Notes: a model not told the origin generated them from the letters alone. DNA of 28,711 nt from Rickettsia typhi (GCA_945888585.1 CAMDAI010000178.1:1-28711); one strand, 5' to 3'; counted from the stretch's first letter, positions 16,302 through 26,004 are shown. Numbers and translations: made by a program.

Positions 16302-16622
16302 CTATTTTAATTCTATTACATCAGGAGTTTTGAGCGGCTTCTTTATTTTCATTTTACTCAATTTTTCATTCATTTTCTTTCTGCCAGGAATAGAAGATGG
16401 TGAATCCAAAAAGTACTCGTAGATATATCTGCAAGCCGCATCTTCTGAAATAAACTTTTCTTCTTTGTGAATATTTCCTCTTTCATCAAAGTAAAACACC
16501 TCCCAAATTCCGTGGTAATTTTTCATAATTATTCTATCTGGCTCTAGGCTTCCATCTAGGGAGTAGAATCGCTGGTCAATTCCTATTTTAGCTAACTCTT
16601 CTATTAGTTCTTTTTTATTCAT
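16302..16622 (-). CDS. Probable immunity protein for the TNT toxin (CdiI-like)
   Basis: 106 aa, cytoplasmic. Core pattern RFYSLDGSLEPDRIIM, then WEVFYFDERGN, then FISEDAACRYIYEYFLD: a small alpha/beta fold common in genes just downstream of secreted toxins. It begins 6 nt after the toxin stop codon, the usual place for the cognate immunity gene, and should bind the C-terminal NAD glycohydrolase domain in the cytoplasm to protect the producer. It is unrelated by eye to the Mycobacterium TNT inhibitor IFT. Confidence 0.75.
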   Translation of the reverse strand: MNKKELIEELAKIGIDQRFYSLDGSLEPDRIIMKNYHGIWEVFYFDERGNIHKEEKFISEDAACRYIYEYFLDSPSSIPGRKKMNEKLSKMKIKKPLKTPDVIELK

Positions 16623-16628
16623 ATAAAC

Positions 16629-19600
16629 CTATTGGTTAGTTGGTATAATAATTCCTCTTTTTACTAGAATTTCCTCACTTACTGGTGCGATGTGCTGAAT
16701 GCCAAAACCATCTTGTCCATAAGCCGGAGATATTATTCCTGATCTAACTTCAAATGGCTTAACTACTTCATAAGAATTATAAATATTTGTATTGGTAGTT
16801 CCAGGTATAGATCTATTGGTAATGGGTGTTCCAGTTGGTGCGAAGTAGTATCCACTAGGTGAACCATATCTATCAATTTTTGTTCCTGGCATTAAGAAAG
16901 TTCTTTCTGATTGCCCTAAGAAGCCATTATTTGGAGGATAATAGAGAGCTGGTAGAGATGTTGTAACAGGAGTATTGTTACTTAAGTTTCTTGCCGCTCC
17001 GCCAGTTTCCAATTCAACTCCAGTGAATAAGCCTTTACCTAAACCACTAGCTGCTCCACCAACTCCAAGAGTTAATCCTAAAACACCCAGCGCTTGTCTT
17101 GATTCTTCTGGTATGTAGCTAAGTAAAGTATTGTAATCCTCTGAAGTTTTAGCCACATAGTTTCTAACCGGAGTATTTCCTTCTTCCGTCAGGCTTAATT
17201 TATTAGCTATTACATCGGCTCCAGTTATTACTTTATCAGCTGCAGGAGCCAGTGTTTGTGCTACTGTGTTATTTAACTTTTCTGCGCCTTTAAAGGCATT
17301 ACCTTTTCCTTCATAGGCTAGTACTGCAGTTATTAAAGCTGATGCTGCTGGAATTGCTAAAGGCAATAGAGGATTCACATCATTTCCAAATTTTGCCCCA
17401 TTCGCATAATTATTATTACCAGCAAGAACTGTTGGGAGCGTTAATTGGAAATTGGTGTTACCAGATTGATAAGTATCCCATCTGCTTTGTGTAAAATCGC
17501 CAATATTGTGAGCAGTGTTTTCTTCCGCCTGTGAATAAGCTATCCCTTTTTTATCAACCTGAGCGTGATAATTTTCATGTGATAACGATCCAGCAACTTG
17601 TGAATTTGATTGGTTTTTATCTACATTAATTGCGGAAGTATCTTTGTTTCTATCGTAAAAACCTAAAGCACCAGCAGCATCAGAATTTGGATCAATTTCA
17701 TTTCCGTTATACGCAATAAGCTCTTTTGAATCTTTTGTTAAATCTTTGGCGGCTAGTTTAGGATTAAACATTAAATCCTGAAGTGTGGAATATTTGTTGC
17801 TGAGTGAATCAAGAACATTGGTTCCGCCACCTTGTTTTGTTCCATCTGCTGCAATTTTTATTTCACCTTTTTGATTGTAAGCCTCGTAAATAGTTCCAAC
17901 CGGAATCGCTACTAAGTCTTTGCTGTAGTTTAGCTGCTTGCCAATGTCCTTTCTTCCAGCCTCAGAGAAAAGCCTGTGATCAAGAGTAAGCGACCCTTCA
18001 AAATCTCCACCAGTCACATCCTTAGTTGCAGAAGTTAGAGTTGAATCAAGCCCGCCAATCGTTGCATAAACTGTTCTGTTAGATTCATTTTGCGCATAAG
18101 AACCCGAAATTGTAGTTGAACCACCTGGAGATTGATTTGGTTGTCCGCCGGTTCCTGGAACTGTTGCTTGATTCCCGCCAACCGCTATGCTGGTTGATGC
18201 ACCAAACGACATGCTTTCTGAGTAATAAGAATCTTGTAACTCTTTTTTGTTGGTGTTGCCGGTTACTGCTAATGCGAGATTATCACTTAAGATTGCAGCG
18301 CCAGTTAAGTTAAGGTCTTTGCCAACGTTAACTGCCATACTGTCAGTTCCTTTAATGGTAGTGATATCATCAACCCACAGTCTGTGCATATCAGCATTAC
18401 TCATATTGAATCCACCGCCAACATTTCCGCTATTACCACCAGAGCCAACGCCAACTCCAAAGTTAAATCCAAATCCACTGCTTGAAAAATCTTCTTCGGT
18501 TTGTTTGCTGCTTACATTGAGGTTGTTGCCGATGTTAAGAGCTACATTTTTAGCTAAGAGATTTGCGCCAGAAATATTTGCATCATTTCCGGTGTTTAGA
18601 GTAAGAGTGCCGTTTTCTGCGCCGATTTGAGAATTGGTATAAAAGGTTTTGTTGTATTCAGATTCGCCTTGTGAAAGTCCGATGTTTAGCTGAACGCCGT
18701 TATTGCCAACGCTTCCTCCGCCGTAGATTGTTTCTTGTTTTGATTTTTGAGAAAGAGTATTAGTTCCGGCTTCGATCTTAATATCGTTAGCTGCTGCTAA
18801 AGTTACATTGCCATTAACGCTTGATAGCATGCTACCAAGAACATTTAGGTTATTGTTGCTGGCAATGTCGATGTCGCCATAACCAACAAAGTTTGAGGCT
18901 TTAGATAAAGAAGTTTCAGTGGTGTTTTTAACACCTGTCGCAGTAGTGTTTAGATATCCAGCGCCATACATTCCAGTTCCAAAGGAAGTAGATGCGGCTG
19001 AAGCAGCGCCTGCTGTTGCGGCTGCGGCAGCAACTGTGGCGGTAGCCACAGCAGTTTGAGCTAGAACAACTTGAGCAGCAGCAAGTTGGACGGCTTTGCT
19101 TGTTGCTTTACCTTCATCCTGAAGTCTTTCCATTTTCTTAAGTTTCTCTACTGCTTCAATTGCTTTCTTTTGTGCATCAACAACTGCTTTCCAGGCATAT
19201 CCGGCATCAACATAAGCATTGCCAACTTTAGCTCCAGCTTCAACTGTTATTGTGCTTTCTTTGCTTGAGTAAGAAGAAGTTTCCTGAGCATCGGTTAAAT
19301 TAAAATCACCAGCAGTTTTAATAATTGAATCTCCGCCAACTGTTAGGTTGGAAGCAGCAAGAGTTAGATTACCTGAATTTGTGACGGCCGCATTATTAGT
19401 AACATTGGCAAGCATTGATCCACCAATGTTAATATTAGAAGATTTTTGCGTTGAAGAGGTAAGTGAATCTTCAAATCTTGAGCCAGTTCCTTCAACGCCA
19501 GCAGAGGCAGAAGCATGCGCCAAATCTCTAGTTAGTTTGAATTTGCCGATTTCAATTTCTTCATTTTTGCTGCTCGAAGTGGTTTTTTCTGCCGCTGAAA

Positions 19601-22600
19601 GCACATTAACATTACCATCAACATTCATCAAAGCGTTTCCAGCCACATCAACATTTGATGCAACAATATTAACATCGCCAGTTGAATTCATCATCATGTC
19701 GCCACCAACATCCAAGGTTGCTGAATGTTGAGTAATAGTTGCAGTGTTGCTTTTCGCTGAAGCTCTTTCGTATTTTGGTCCGTTGTTAAATTCTAAAACA
19801 TCTTTTTTAAGGCTTGGAGTCGCCATGAATAAATAGGCATCAAGATAAAGTTTACCCATCTCAACTGGGTTGGCCAAAGTTTTCAAAGTATCGCCAAGAG
19901 TAAGTTTAGATTTTTGGTGAACCTCAGAATGTTCGCTCCTTAGCTCGGCTGCTTTAATATTTACGCCAGCAACCGATCCGCCATCGATAGTTTGGAAAGT
20001 TCCATCAGCGTTGGTTTTGTATGAGCCATCAAGATTTTGCGCGACTGTAAAACTACCAACATTAAGATCGCCACCAGTTTTAAGAGTTGAACCAATTAAG
20101 TTCATTGTTCCTAGTTCAGCATTAACCGCTAAATCACCACCAAAATTTAGTTTTGATTCAGCGGCAGTTTCTTTATAATCATAAACCGAATCATAGCGCG
20201 AATGGAAAGTCCCTGATTTAGAAGAGGTTTCTTCAGTCATTTTTGAATCAATGGCATTAGCAATGTTAACATTGCCAAAGTCGGAGGTTAAAGAACCATT
20301 GCCAGTCACATTTACATTGCTGCCGATGATATTGATGCTGGCAGTTGTTGCGGTATCAGAAAGTCCGGTTGAGGTAACATTTAAATTACCACCAACGTTG
20401 ATATTGCTAGCAATATTTGTGGTTGTATCACTAACTGAACTGCCACCTTTGCTTGCGTGTCCCCAAGATTCTTCGGTGCGGTTACGAAGTTGCAGAGTTG
20501 ATAAATTAACATTGTTTCCAGCGGTAATATCAGCATTTCCAGTTGTAGTGATATTCGCTGCATAATTATTGAAGTCATTGCCAGCATTGACGGTTAAACT
20601 TCCCGCAGTAATACCAGCGGTTTCAAGAGTTTTTGATTGGATGAATCCTGTATTAGAAGATGCCATGCCATTAGAAACATAACCAGAAATTCCGCTGGCA
20701 AGAAGAGAAGAATCGTTAGTTAAAACAGTTGAAGAATTGGTAACATCTTTTGCAGCACTTAAAGAAGCTGTGCCACCAGCTTTAATTTGTGAGAAGTTAG
20801 AAATTGATCCAGCGCTTGAAGTAAGGGAAAGCGCATTAAGCGCAGTAATGTTTGAAAAGTTTTTATTCAAAATATCACCACTCGAAGCAAGAGCGACATT
20901 ATTTCCAGTTATTGATCCAGCGTTAGTAATTTTTCCGTTGCTTGAGTTAATGTTAACATCTCCAGCTGCATAAATTGTAGCACTGGTGGTCATATTACCG
21001 TTTTTAAGATTATCACGGGTTGCCTGGGTAAGATAAATTTTAGGAACGATATAAGTTGCTCCATCAATTACCTGCGTTTCAAACCAGACGATGTCTTTTT
21101 GTAAGTTATTGATTTGGGTTTTAGTCAGAGCAGTATTTGTAGTTAAGCCAAGACGCGTATATTCATCGGCAGCATTATCAAGAAGTGATTTTATCTCGTT
21201 ATTAACATTGGTTTCGCTTGAAGAAAGTAGAAAAGAATTTTTAGTGATAGTTCTAAGCTGCTCTTCGATGATTTTTGTTTGGAAGAATTGATCACCAACC
21301 AATCTTTTGCTGGTTAACTCAAACTCAGTTTGAACATCAGTTAAATTCAGACCGATTCTTTGATAAAAATAATTAGAACCAAAGAAGCGCGATTGATCAA
21401 GAAACTCAGAACGAGTTTCAAATAATGGTCCGTTTGGATTGGTAGATTTCTGGAATAAGCCGTTAGTGTCCGGTCCATTAAAATAATTACTCAAATCAAC
21501 GCTGATCGTGCCATTGGTAGTAACATCAGAAACATTAAGCGCATTAGTCAGGCTTGGAGTTTGAGTAGCAATTGTGCCGGTAGAAGCATTTGAATTAGTT
21601 GTCGCGTTGCTGACATTATTGGTAACATTAAGCGTGATTGATCCACCAGACTTGATGGTTGATGGATTGTTCTGAGCAAAATCATTGTAATTTAAACGCG
21701 ACCCTGAGTGGCCTCCATTGCCTGGATCGTGTCTGATATAGTTTGTAGTTCCAAGAGAGTAGATGTCTCTGCTGCCCCAGGTAGTAACCATATAGTAAAG
21801 ACCAGAGTCATTGATCGAATGGTTGTTTAGCGTATCGGCATTAATAGTGACATTTCCCACAGCAGAAATATTTGAAGCCAGATTGTCCAAAGTTCCCGCA
21901 TTAACAGTAAGCGTTCCACCAGATTGAATCCATGAAGCAATTGAACCTGAATTGGTTAACTGCCTGGCGTAATATCCCCAATATCTATTCTCGCATTTAT
22001 GCCCAAAGCAGCCGTCATTGTTCAATTGCCAGCTATATTGATTCACCTTGGCAGAGTCGGCCCCATAAATTGTGCCGTTAGTTTGTGGATCAAGAACCGA
22101 ATTAAAAGGATTTATAGCTCTTTCATTACTGATGGTTGCGGCATCAATTCGCATATTGCCGCCATAAGAAATGATCTGGCCAGAAATGTTTTTTACGAGA
22201 TTACTTTTGTTATTTGCTACGTTATAACTTGGGTTGGTGAGAGCATATTTTTGAATAGTCAGATTTCCTTCAGAAAAAATAACCGCACCTGACTTGTTGG
22301 TCAGATTATTTACAACATTTAACTCCATATTACCGCCAGCATAAATCATCGCCGCCGCTTCGTTGGTTAGGTTATTTGCAACATTTAAAGTTAAATTTCC
22401 CGCAACATCAACACGACCAGTATTTACAAAATCGGTTACATCTAAAGAGTAATCACCATTTGCCACAATTGAGTGAAGTGAGTTTTGATAAACAGTTCCG
22501 TTTTTAGCAGAAAGAGTAAGCCTTCCGGTTCCACCAATTATCTCAGCATTTATACTGTTGTTAATATTCCCGCTTGCGGAAGTAAGAGTGAGATTAGTAT

Positions 22601-24764
22601 TTGAAGAAAGAGTTCCGTAGTTACTTAAAAGATTTGCAGCCGTGATGCTAAGAGCAGTTCCAGCAGCTATTTTATTGTTAGAATTATCTCCCGATAAAAC
22701 GCCATTGGTGAATTTGTCAGTGGCAATAATTTCAATCGCGCCATTTGCCTGAAGGTTGGTTTGGTTGGTGACATTAACTGCTTTAATTTTTGTATTGCCG
22801 GCACTTTGCAAACTGCCAAGAATTGTGTAATCAGTATTTCCTAGATCAAAATCAAGAAGGCTTCCTGCATAAAAATTTCCACCAGTATTTGTGATGGTGG
22901 TTGCTTGATTTGTGACTGAGAACAAAGAGGCGATATCAGAAGCGTTCAGCGCAAGATTGCGTAAAGTTAAACTATTTGCAGCCTGAATTTTAGCATTTGA
23001 GTTATCAATTGAAGTTGCATTTAGGTTGATGTTGTTAAGCGCTAAAATGCTGCTATTTGAAGTGTTATTATTTAGCGCATCCGAATTGATGGTGACATTA
23101 TTTTTAGCAGCGATGCGTTTGTTGTTATTGAGAGTTTTGGCATTGATGACAACTCCATTATCACTTGCAGTTCCAAGAGAAATTATATCTTTGTTGTTGG
23201 TAAGATAATTTGAGGCGGTGATGGTGATTTTTTTGTTAGCGTAAATTGAATCATCATTGGTGATTTGTGATGCGGTAAGAGTTAAATTTCTTCCACCAAC
23301 AAGCTGCGCCGAGTTTGTTAAGCTATTGGTTGCGGTAATATTTAAATCACGATTAGCAGCAATTTGCCCAAGGTTGGTGAAGTTAACGGCAGAAATTGTG
23401 AAGTCGTTATCGCTTAGGTTAAGATCAGCGCTCTGATTATTGAAAGTTCCTGAAGTTGTTAAGCTGATATTTCTAGCACTTAAAAACTGGCCATAATTGG
23501 TAATATCGCCAAAAGCATTTAAAGTTAGGTCATTGCTGGCATTTTTAGTCTGAGAAATTCCTCTTTGTGTGATAGAACCTTTCTGCGAAGTAACTGAGAT
23601 ATTTCCAACTTCTGATGCGATGTTGTTATAATCAATATTGCCTTGGTTATCGATTGTAATTCCTGCGCGCGAAGCCAAAAGATCGCCAGAATATTTAATT
23701 CCGAATCCTTCCTTGGTGGCCACGATAAAAATTCTACCAGCCTGAATTTTTCCCAGAGCAGAAGCGTCAATTGCCACTTCATCAGGAAGATTGCTGCCAG
23801 GTGTTGCATTGTCGGAAGTAACGGCTTTGGTTAGATAGTTAAATGTTTGATCACCGGTGCGAAGGTTCACATCATTAGTTCCAGCATAAACCGGCGCCAC
23901 GATATTCATCACATTTGCAACAAGATCAGTTGAGGTAGTATTTTCCAAATCAATACCAGCACCCATAATCGTCAACTTCGGCAAAAAGCCGTGAGTTACA
24001 GCGTAGGCATTATCGCTTAATCTAAAAGTAAGATCAGCAGGATTTGGATTAAACTGATTTGCCGAACCAACAACCGCTGTAAAACGACTGACATTAATAA
24101 ACCCCGATCCGTTCATCACAAAACCATTCGGATTCGCCAAAACAAGGTCAGCTTTTTTGCCAGCGATTTCTGTGTAGCCGTTTATTTGTGAAATATTGTT
24201 CGAAGTAACTTCGTTTAGAATAACTGAAGCAGCGCCAGAACCAGCTAAATTCGCATTATCATTAATAAGACCACCAATCTGAGTTTGAATAACGCCATTC
24301 TGACTGCCAATGGCATTATTTAAAATCAGACCACTTGGATTTACGTTATATGAATCAAACTTATTGTGAGAAAGTCCGCCAGCATTTGGTGTAGCGATAT
24401 TTACAATCGGAACATTATTTGCAGCGCGGTCAATTTGCGTGTTGGTAGAGCCATCAGGAGTAATAGGAAGTTCAGCAGCTCTTGCAGTTGATGCAGAAAT
24501 GAAAATGAATTGCTCACATATTAATGAGATGACTGCGAGATTGACTAGGAATTTTTTTGAGGTTTCGAGAATTGCAGGAGAGAAATTTGTAATCTTGCGG
24601 ACAGCGCAAAAAATTAGCGATTCTTTATAGTTTCGCTTTCTAGTGAGTTGCCCAAATTTACCTTCATTTAGCTTTAACAAATTGTAAGTTGTTACATTAC
24701 GCCCAGTCTTTTTTATAATTTTTGTCGGTGGCAAAAAACAAAAATCGAACAAAAAGAGAGTCAT
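16629..24764 (-). CDS. TpsA/CdiA-like filamentous exoprotein with C-terminal TNT NADase toxin
   Basis: 2711 aa from the ATG at 24764; a TTG at 24791 would add nine residues, and no Shine-Dalgarno decides. A very long leader ends at ASTARA (about residue 96). The TPS secretion domain follows (about 97-235, with NKFDSYNVNPSG and ANPNGF at 210-215). Next come beta-helical haemagglutinin repeats to about 2250, interrupted by an Ala-rich helical stretch at about 1855-1926. The pre-toxin region has HENYH (HExxH, from residue 2396) and a hydrophobic segment PLAIPAASALITAVLAYEG. The last 105 residues are a TNT domain: YYPPNNGFLG, then PGTKIDRYGSPSGYYFAP, then YGQDGFGIQHIAP. TNT domains hydrolyse NAD(P)+ and kill the recipient cell. 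No VENN motif seen. Exported by the TpsB at 13445-15253. Confidence 0.93.
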   Translation of the reverse strand: MTLFLFDFCFLPPTKIIKKTGRNVTTYNLLKLNEGKFGQLTRKRNYKESLIFCAVRKITNFSPAILETSKKFLVNLAVISLICEQFIFISASTARAAELPITPDGSTNTQIDRAANNVPIVNIATPNAGGLSHNKFDSYNVNPSGLILNNAIGSQNGVIQTQIGGLINDNANLAGSGAASVILNEVTSNNISQINGYTEIAGKKADLVLANPNGFVMNGSGFINVSRFTAVVGSANQFNPNPADLTFRLSDNAYAVTHGFLPKLTIMGAGIDLENTTSTDLVANVMNIVAPVYAGTNDVNLRTGDQTFNYLTKAVTSDNATPGSNLPDEVAIDASALGKIQAGRIFIVATKEGFGIKYSGDLLASRAGITIDNQGNIDYNNIASEVGNISVTSQKGSITQRGISQTKNASNDLTLNAFGDITNYGQFLSARNISLTTSGTFNNQSADLNLSDNDFTISAVNFTNLGQIAANRDLNITATNSLTNSAQLVGGRNLTLTASQITNDDSIYANKKITITASNYLTNNKDIISLGTASDNGVVINAKTLNNNKRIAAKNNVTINSDALNNNTSNSSILALNNINLNATSIDNSNAKIQAANSLTLRNLALNASDIASLFSVTNQATTITNTGGNFYAGSLLDFDLGNTDYTILGSLQSAGNTKIKAVNVTNQTNLQANGAIEIIATDKFTNGVLSGDNSNNKIAAGTALSITAANLLSNYGTLSSNTNLTLTSASGNINNSINAEIIGGTGRLTLSAKNGTVYQNSLHSIVANGDYSLDVTDFVNTGRVDVAGNLTLNVANNLTNEAAAMIYAGGNMELNVVNNLTNKSGAVIFSEGNLTIQKYALTNPSYNVANNKSNLVKNISGQIISYGGNMRIDAATISNERAINPFNSVLDPQTNGTIYGADSAKVNQYSWQLNNDGCFGHKCENRYWGYYARQLTNSGSIASWIQSGGTLTVNAGTLDNLASNISAVGNVTINADTLNNHSINDSGLYYMVTTWGSRDIYSLGTTNYIRHDPGNGGHSGSRLNYNDFAQNNPSTIKSGGSITLNVTNNVSNATTNSNASTGTIATQTPSLTNALNVSDVTTNGTISVDLSNYFNGPDTNGLFQKSTNPNGPLFETRSEFLDQSRFFGSNYFYQRIGLNLTDVQTEFELTSKRLVGDQFFQTKIIEEQLRTITKNSFLLSSSETNVNNEIKSLLDNAADEYTRLGLTTNTALTKTQINNLQKDIVWFETQVIDGATYIVPKIYLTQATRDNLKNGNMTTSATIYAAGDVNINSSNGKITNAGSITGNNVALASSGDILNKNFSNITALNALSLTSSAGSISNFSQIKAGGTASLSAAKDVTNSSTVLTNDSSLLASGISGYVSNGMASSNTGFIQSKTLETAGITAGSLTVNAGNDFNNYAANITTTGNADITAGNNVNLSTLQLRNRTEESWGHASKGGSSVSDTTTNIASNINVGGNLNVTSTGLSDTATTASINIIGSNVNVTGNGSLTSDFGNVNIANAIDSKMTEETSSKSGTFHSRYDSVYDYKETAAESKLNFGGDLAVNAELGTMNLIGSTLKTGGDLNVGSFTVAQNLDGSYKTNADGTFQTIDGGSVAGVNIKAAELRSEHSEVHQKSKLTLGDTLKTLANPVEMGKLYLDAYLFMATPSLKKDVLEFNNGPKYERASAKSNTATITQHSATLDVGGDMMMNSTGDVNIVASNVDVAGNALMNVDGNVNVLSAAEKTTSSSKNEEIEIGKFKLTRDLAHASASAGVEGTGSRFEDSLTSSTQKSSNINIGGSMLANVTNNAAVTNSGNLTLAASNLTVGGDSIIKTAGDFNLTDAQETSSYSSKESTITVEAGAKVGNAYVDAGYAWKAVVDAQKKAIEAVEKLKKMERLQDEGKATSKAVQLAAAQVVLAQTAVATATVAAAAATAGAASAASTSFGTGMYGAGYLNTTATGVKNTTETSLSKASNFVGYGDIDIASNNNLNVLGSMLSSVNGNVTLAAANDIKIEAGTNTLSQKSKQETIYGGGSVGNNGVQLNIGLSQGESEYNKTFYTNSQIGAENGTLTLNTGNDANISGANLLAKNVALNIGNNLNVSSKQTEEDFSSSGFGFNFGVGVGSGGNSGNVGGGFNMSNADMHRLWVDDITTIKGTDSMAVNVGKDLNLTGAAILSDNLALAVTGNTNKKELQDSYYSESMSFGASTSIAVGGNQATVPGTGGQPNQSPGGSTTISGSYAQNESNRTVYATIGGLDSTLTSATKDVTGGDFEGSLTLDHRLFSEAGRKDIGKQLNYSKDLVAIPVGTIYEAYNQKGEIKIAADGTKQGGGTNVLDSLSNKYSTLQDLMFNPKLAAKDLTKDSKELIAYNGNEIDPNSDAAGALGFYDRNKDTSAINVDKNQSNSQVAGSLSHENYHAQVDKKGIAYSQAEENTAHNIGDFTQSRWDTYQSGNTNFQLTLPTVLAGNNNYANGAKFGNDVNPLLPLAIPAASALITAVLAYEGKGNAFKGAEKLNNTVAQTLAPAADKVITGADVIANKLSLTEEGNTPVRNYVAKTSEDYNTLLSYIPEESRQALGVLGLTLGVGGAASGLGKGLFTGVELETGGAARNLSNNTPVTTSLPALYYPPNNGFLGQSERTFLMPGTKIDRYGSPSGYYFAPTGTPITNRSIPGTTNTNIYNSYEVVKPFEVRSGIISPAYGQDGFGIQHIAPVSEEILVKRGIIIPTNQ

Positions 24765-24869
24765 TCTACACAAAACATTCAAAAAAATCAATAAGAAGAA
24801 GTATCTTAGTCAATGTTGGAGCATTTTTCTACAAAAAAATGTGTGTTTTGAAAAATGAATAATTGTCAA

Positions 24870-24898
24870 TTGTATTTTCAACTTATTTCAACTATATT
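24870..24898 (+). promoter_or_regulatory. Promoter of the restriction-modification operon with direct-repeat operator
   Basis: -35 TTGTAT (24870-24875), 17-nt spacer, -10 TATATT (24893-24898). The spacer is exactly TTTCAAC-TTA-TTTCAAC, two copies on a 10-bp period, so both face the same side of the helix. A third, imperfect copy TTTTAAC lies at 24900-24906. A regulator bound here would block RNA polymerase. The first gene of the operon is an HTH protein, the obvious candidate. The divergent TpsA gene shares this gap. Confidence 0.6.
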
Positions 24899-24929
24899 CT
24901 TTTAACTTCTTTTGAAAAGCAGGATGAAA

Positions 24930-25130
24930 ATGATAAAAAACGACATAATGACAATGAAAGAGCTGGCTGACTATCTAAAAATAGCAGAAAAAACAGCCTA
25001 TCGTTTTGCTTTAGAGAAGAAAATTCCTGGCTTTAAGGTCGGGACCGCTTGGAGGTTTCGTCAAAAAGAAATTGATGAGTGGATAAAAAAACAGACTTTA
25101 TCGGAGGGGCATTATGAAGTTAAAGCATAG
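24930..25130 (+). CDS. AlpA/excisionase-family HTH regulator of the R-M operon
   Basis: 66 aa from the ATG at 24930, chosen because AGCAGG (24918-24923) sits 6 nt upstream; ATG 24924 and TTG 24912 are in frame but poorly placed. Pattern MTMKELADYLKIAEKTAYRF, then KKIPGFKVGTAWRFRQKEID: a MerR-like winged helix (HTH_17). It overlaps the methyltransferase start by 17 nt. Small HTH proteins at the head of R-M operons act as controller proteins that time methylase before nuclease expression; here the TTTCAAC repeats in the promoter are likely sites. Confidence 0.85.
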   Translation: MIKNDIMTMKELADYLKIAEKTAYRFALEKKIPGFKVGTAWRFRQKEIDEWIKKQTLSEGHYEVKA

Positions 25131-26004
25131 TATTGATGTGATAAGAAAATTTGAAAATGAAAATCACCAAATTTTGTTTGGTGATGCGATCGCATTGCTA
25201 CAAGATGAAGTTCTGGATAATTCTGTAGACCTTATATTTGCCGATCCTCCCTATAACATAGGGAAAAATTTTAGCGGCAAGATGGATAAGTGGGATAAAG
25301 ATGAAGATTACATCTTGTGGTGTCAAAAGTGGATTGATCTTTGCATTAAAAAACTAAAGCCAACTGGAAGTTTCTATGTAATGACTTCTACGCAATTTAT
25401 GCCATTTTTTGATATCTACATACGAAATAAAATGGATATCATGTCAAGAATTGTGTGGTATTATGATAGTTCTGGAGTGCAGGCAAAAAACTACTACGGG
25501 TCTCTTTACGAACCTATATTATTTGCTGTTAAGGATCAAAAAAATTATACCTTTAACGCAGATGATATTATGGTGGAAGCTAAGACGGGTGCAAAAAGAA
25601 AATTAATAGATTACAGAAAAAATCCTCCTCAAATCTACAATTCAAAAAAAGTTCCGGGGAATGTGTGGGAATTTTCTAGGGTTAGATACAGAATGGATGA
25701 GTACGAAAACCATCCGACTCAAAAACCAGTGGCACTTTTGGAAAGAATAATAAAAGCGAGCTCTAAAGAGGGCGATGTTGTTCTAGACCCTTTTTCTGGA
25801 ACATTCACAACCTCGTTTGTTGCAAAAAAATTAGGCAGAAAATCAATAGGAATAGAGCTTCAAGAGGAATATGTAAAAATAGGATTAAGAAGATTAGATA
25901 TACAGCAAAGCTATAACGGCAAAAAACTAGAGAAAGAAGCTAGGACTTTCGAAAGTTCAAAATTTTCGGAAGAAACAAAAGAATTATTTTATAACGCACA
26001 ATGA
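25114..26004 (+). CDS. yhdJ: YhdJ-like adenine-specific DNA methyltransferase
   Basis: 296 aa, beta-class N6-adenine methyltransferase: motif IV DPPY at 44-47 comes before motif I DPFSGTFTT at about 225-233. Resemblance to E. coli YhdJ (M.EcoKII) runs along the whole length: LIFADPPYNIGKNF, YDSSGVQAKNYYGSLYEPIL, VEAKTGAKRKLIDYRKNPPQ, VPGNVWEF, MDEYENHPTQKP. YhdJ methylates ATGCAT, so that site is predicted here. The F in place of the second glycine of motif I is also found in YhdJ. Strong Shine-Dalgarno GGAGGGG (25103-25109). Overlaps the endonuclease gene by ATGA. It should protect host DNA from the nuclease encoded next. Confidence 0.93.
   Translation: MKLKHSIDVIRKFENENHQILFGDAIALLQDEVLDNSVDLIFADPPYNIGKNFSGKMDKWDKDEDYILWCQKWIDLCIKKLKPTGSFYVMTSTQFMPFFDIYIRNKMDIMSRIVWYYDSSGVQAKNYYGSLYEPILFAVKDQKNYTFNADDIMVEAKTGAKRKLIDYRKNPPQIYNSKKVPGNVWEFSRVRYRMDEYENHPTQKPVALLERIIKASSKEGDVVLDPFSGTFTTSFVAKKLGRKSIGIELQEEYVKIGLRRLDIQQSYNGKKLEKEARTFESSKFSEETKELFYNAQ

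Noticed and set aside
16629..24764. Many long plus-strand frames opposite the exoprotein gene
   Set aside because: They arise from the biased Asn/Thr/Ala codons of the repeat protein; low-complexity translations and no start signals.
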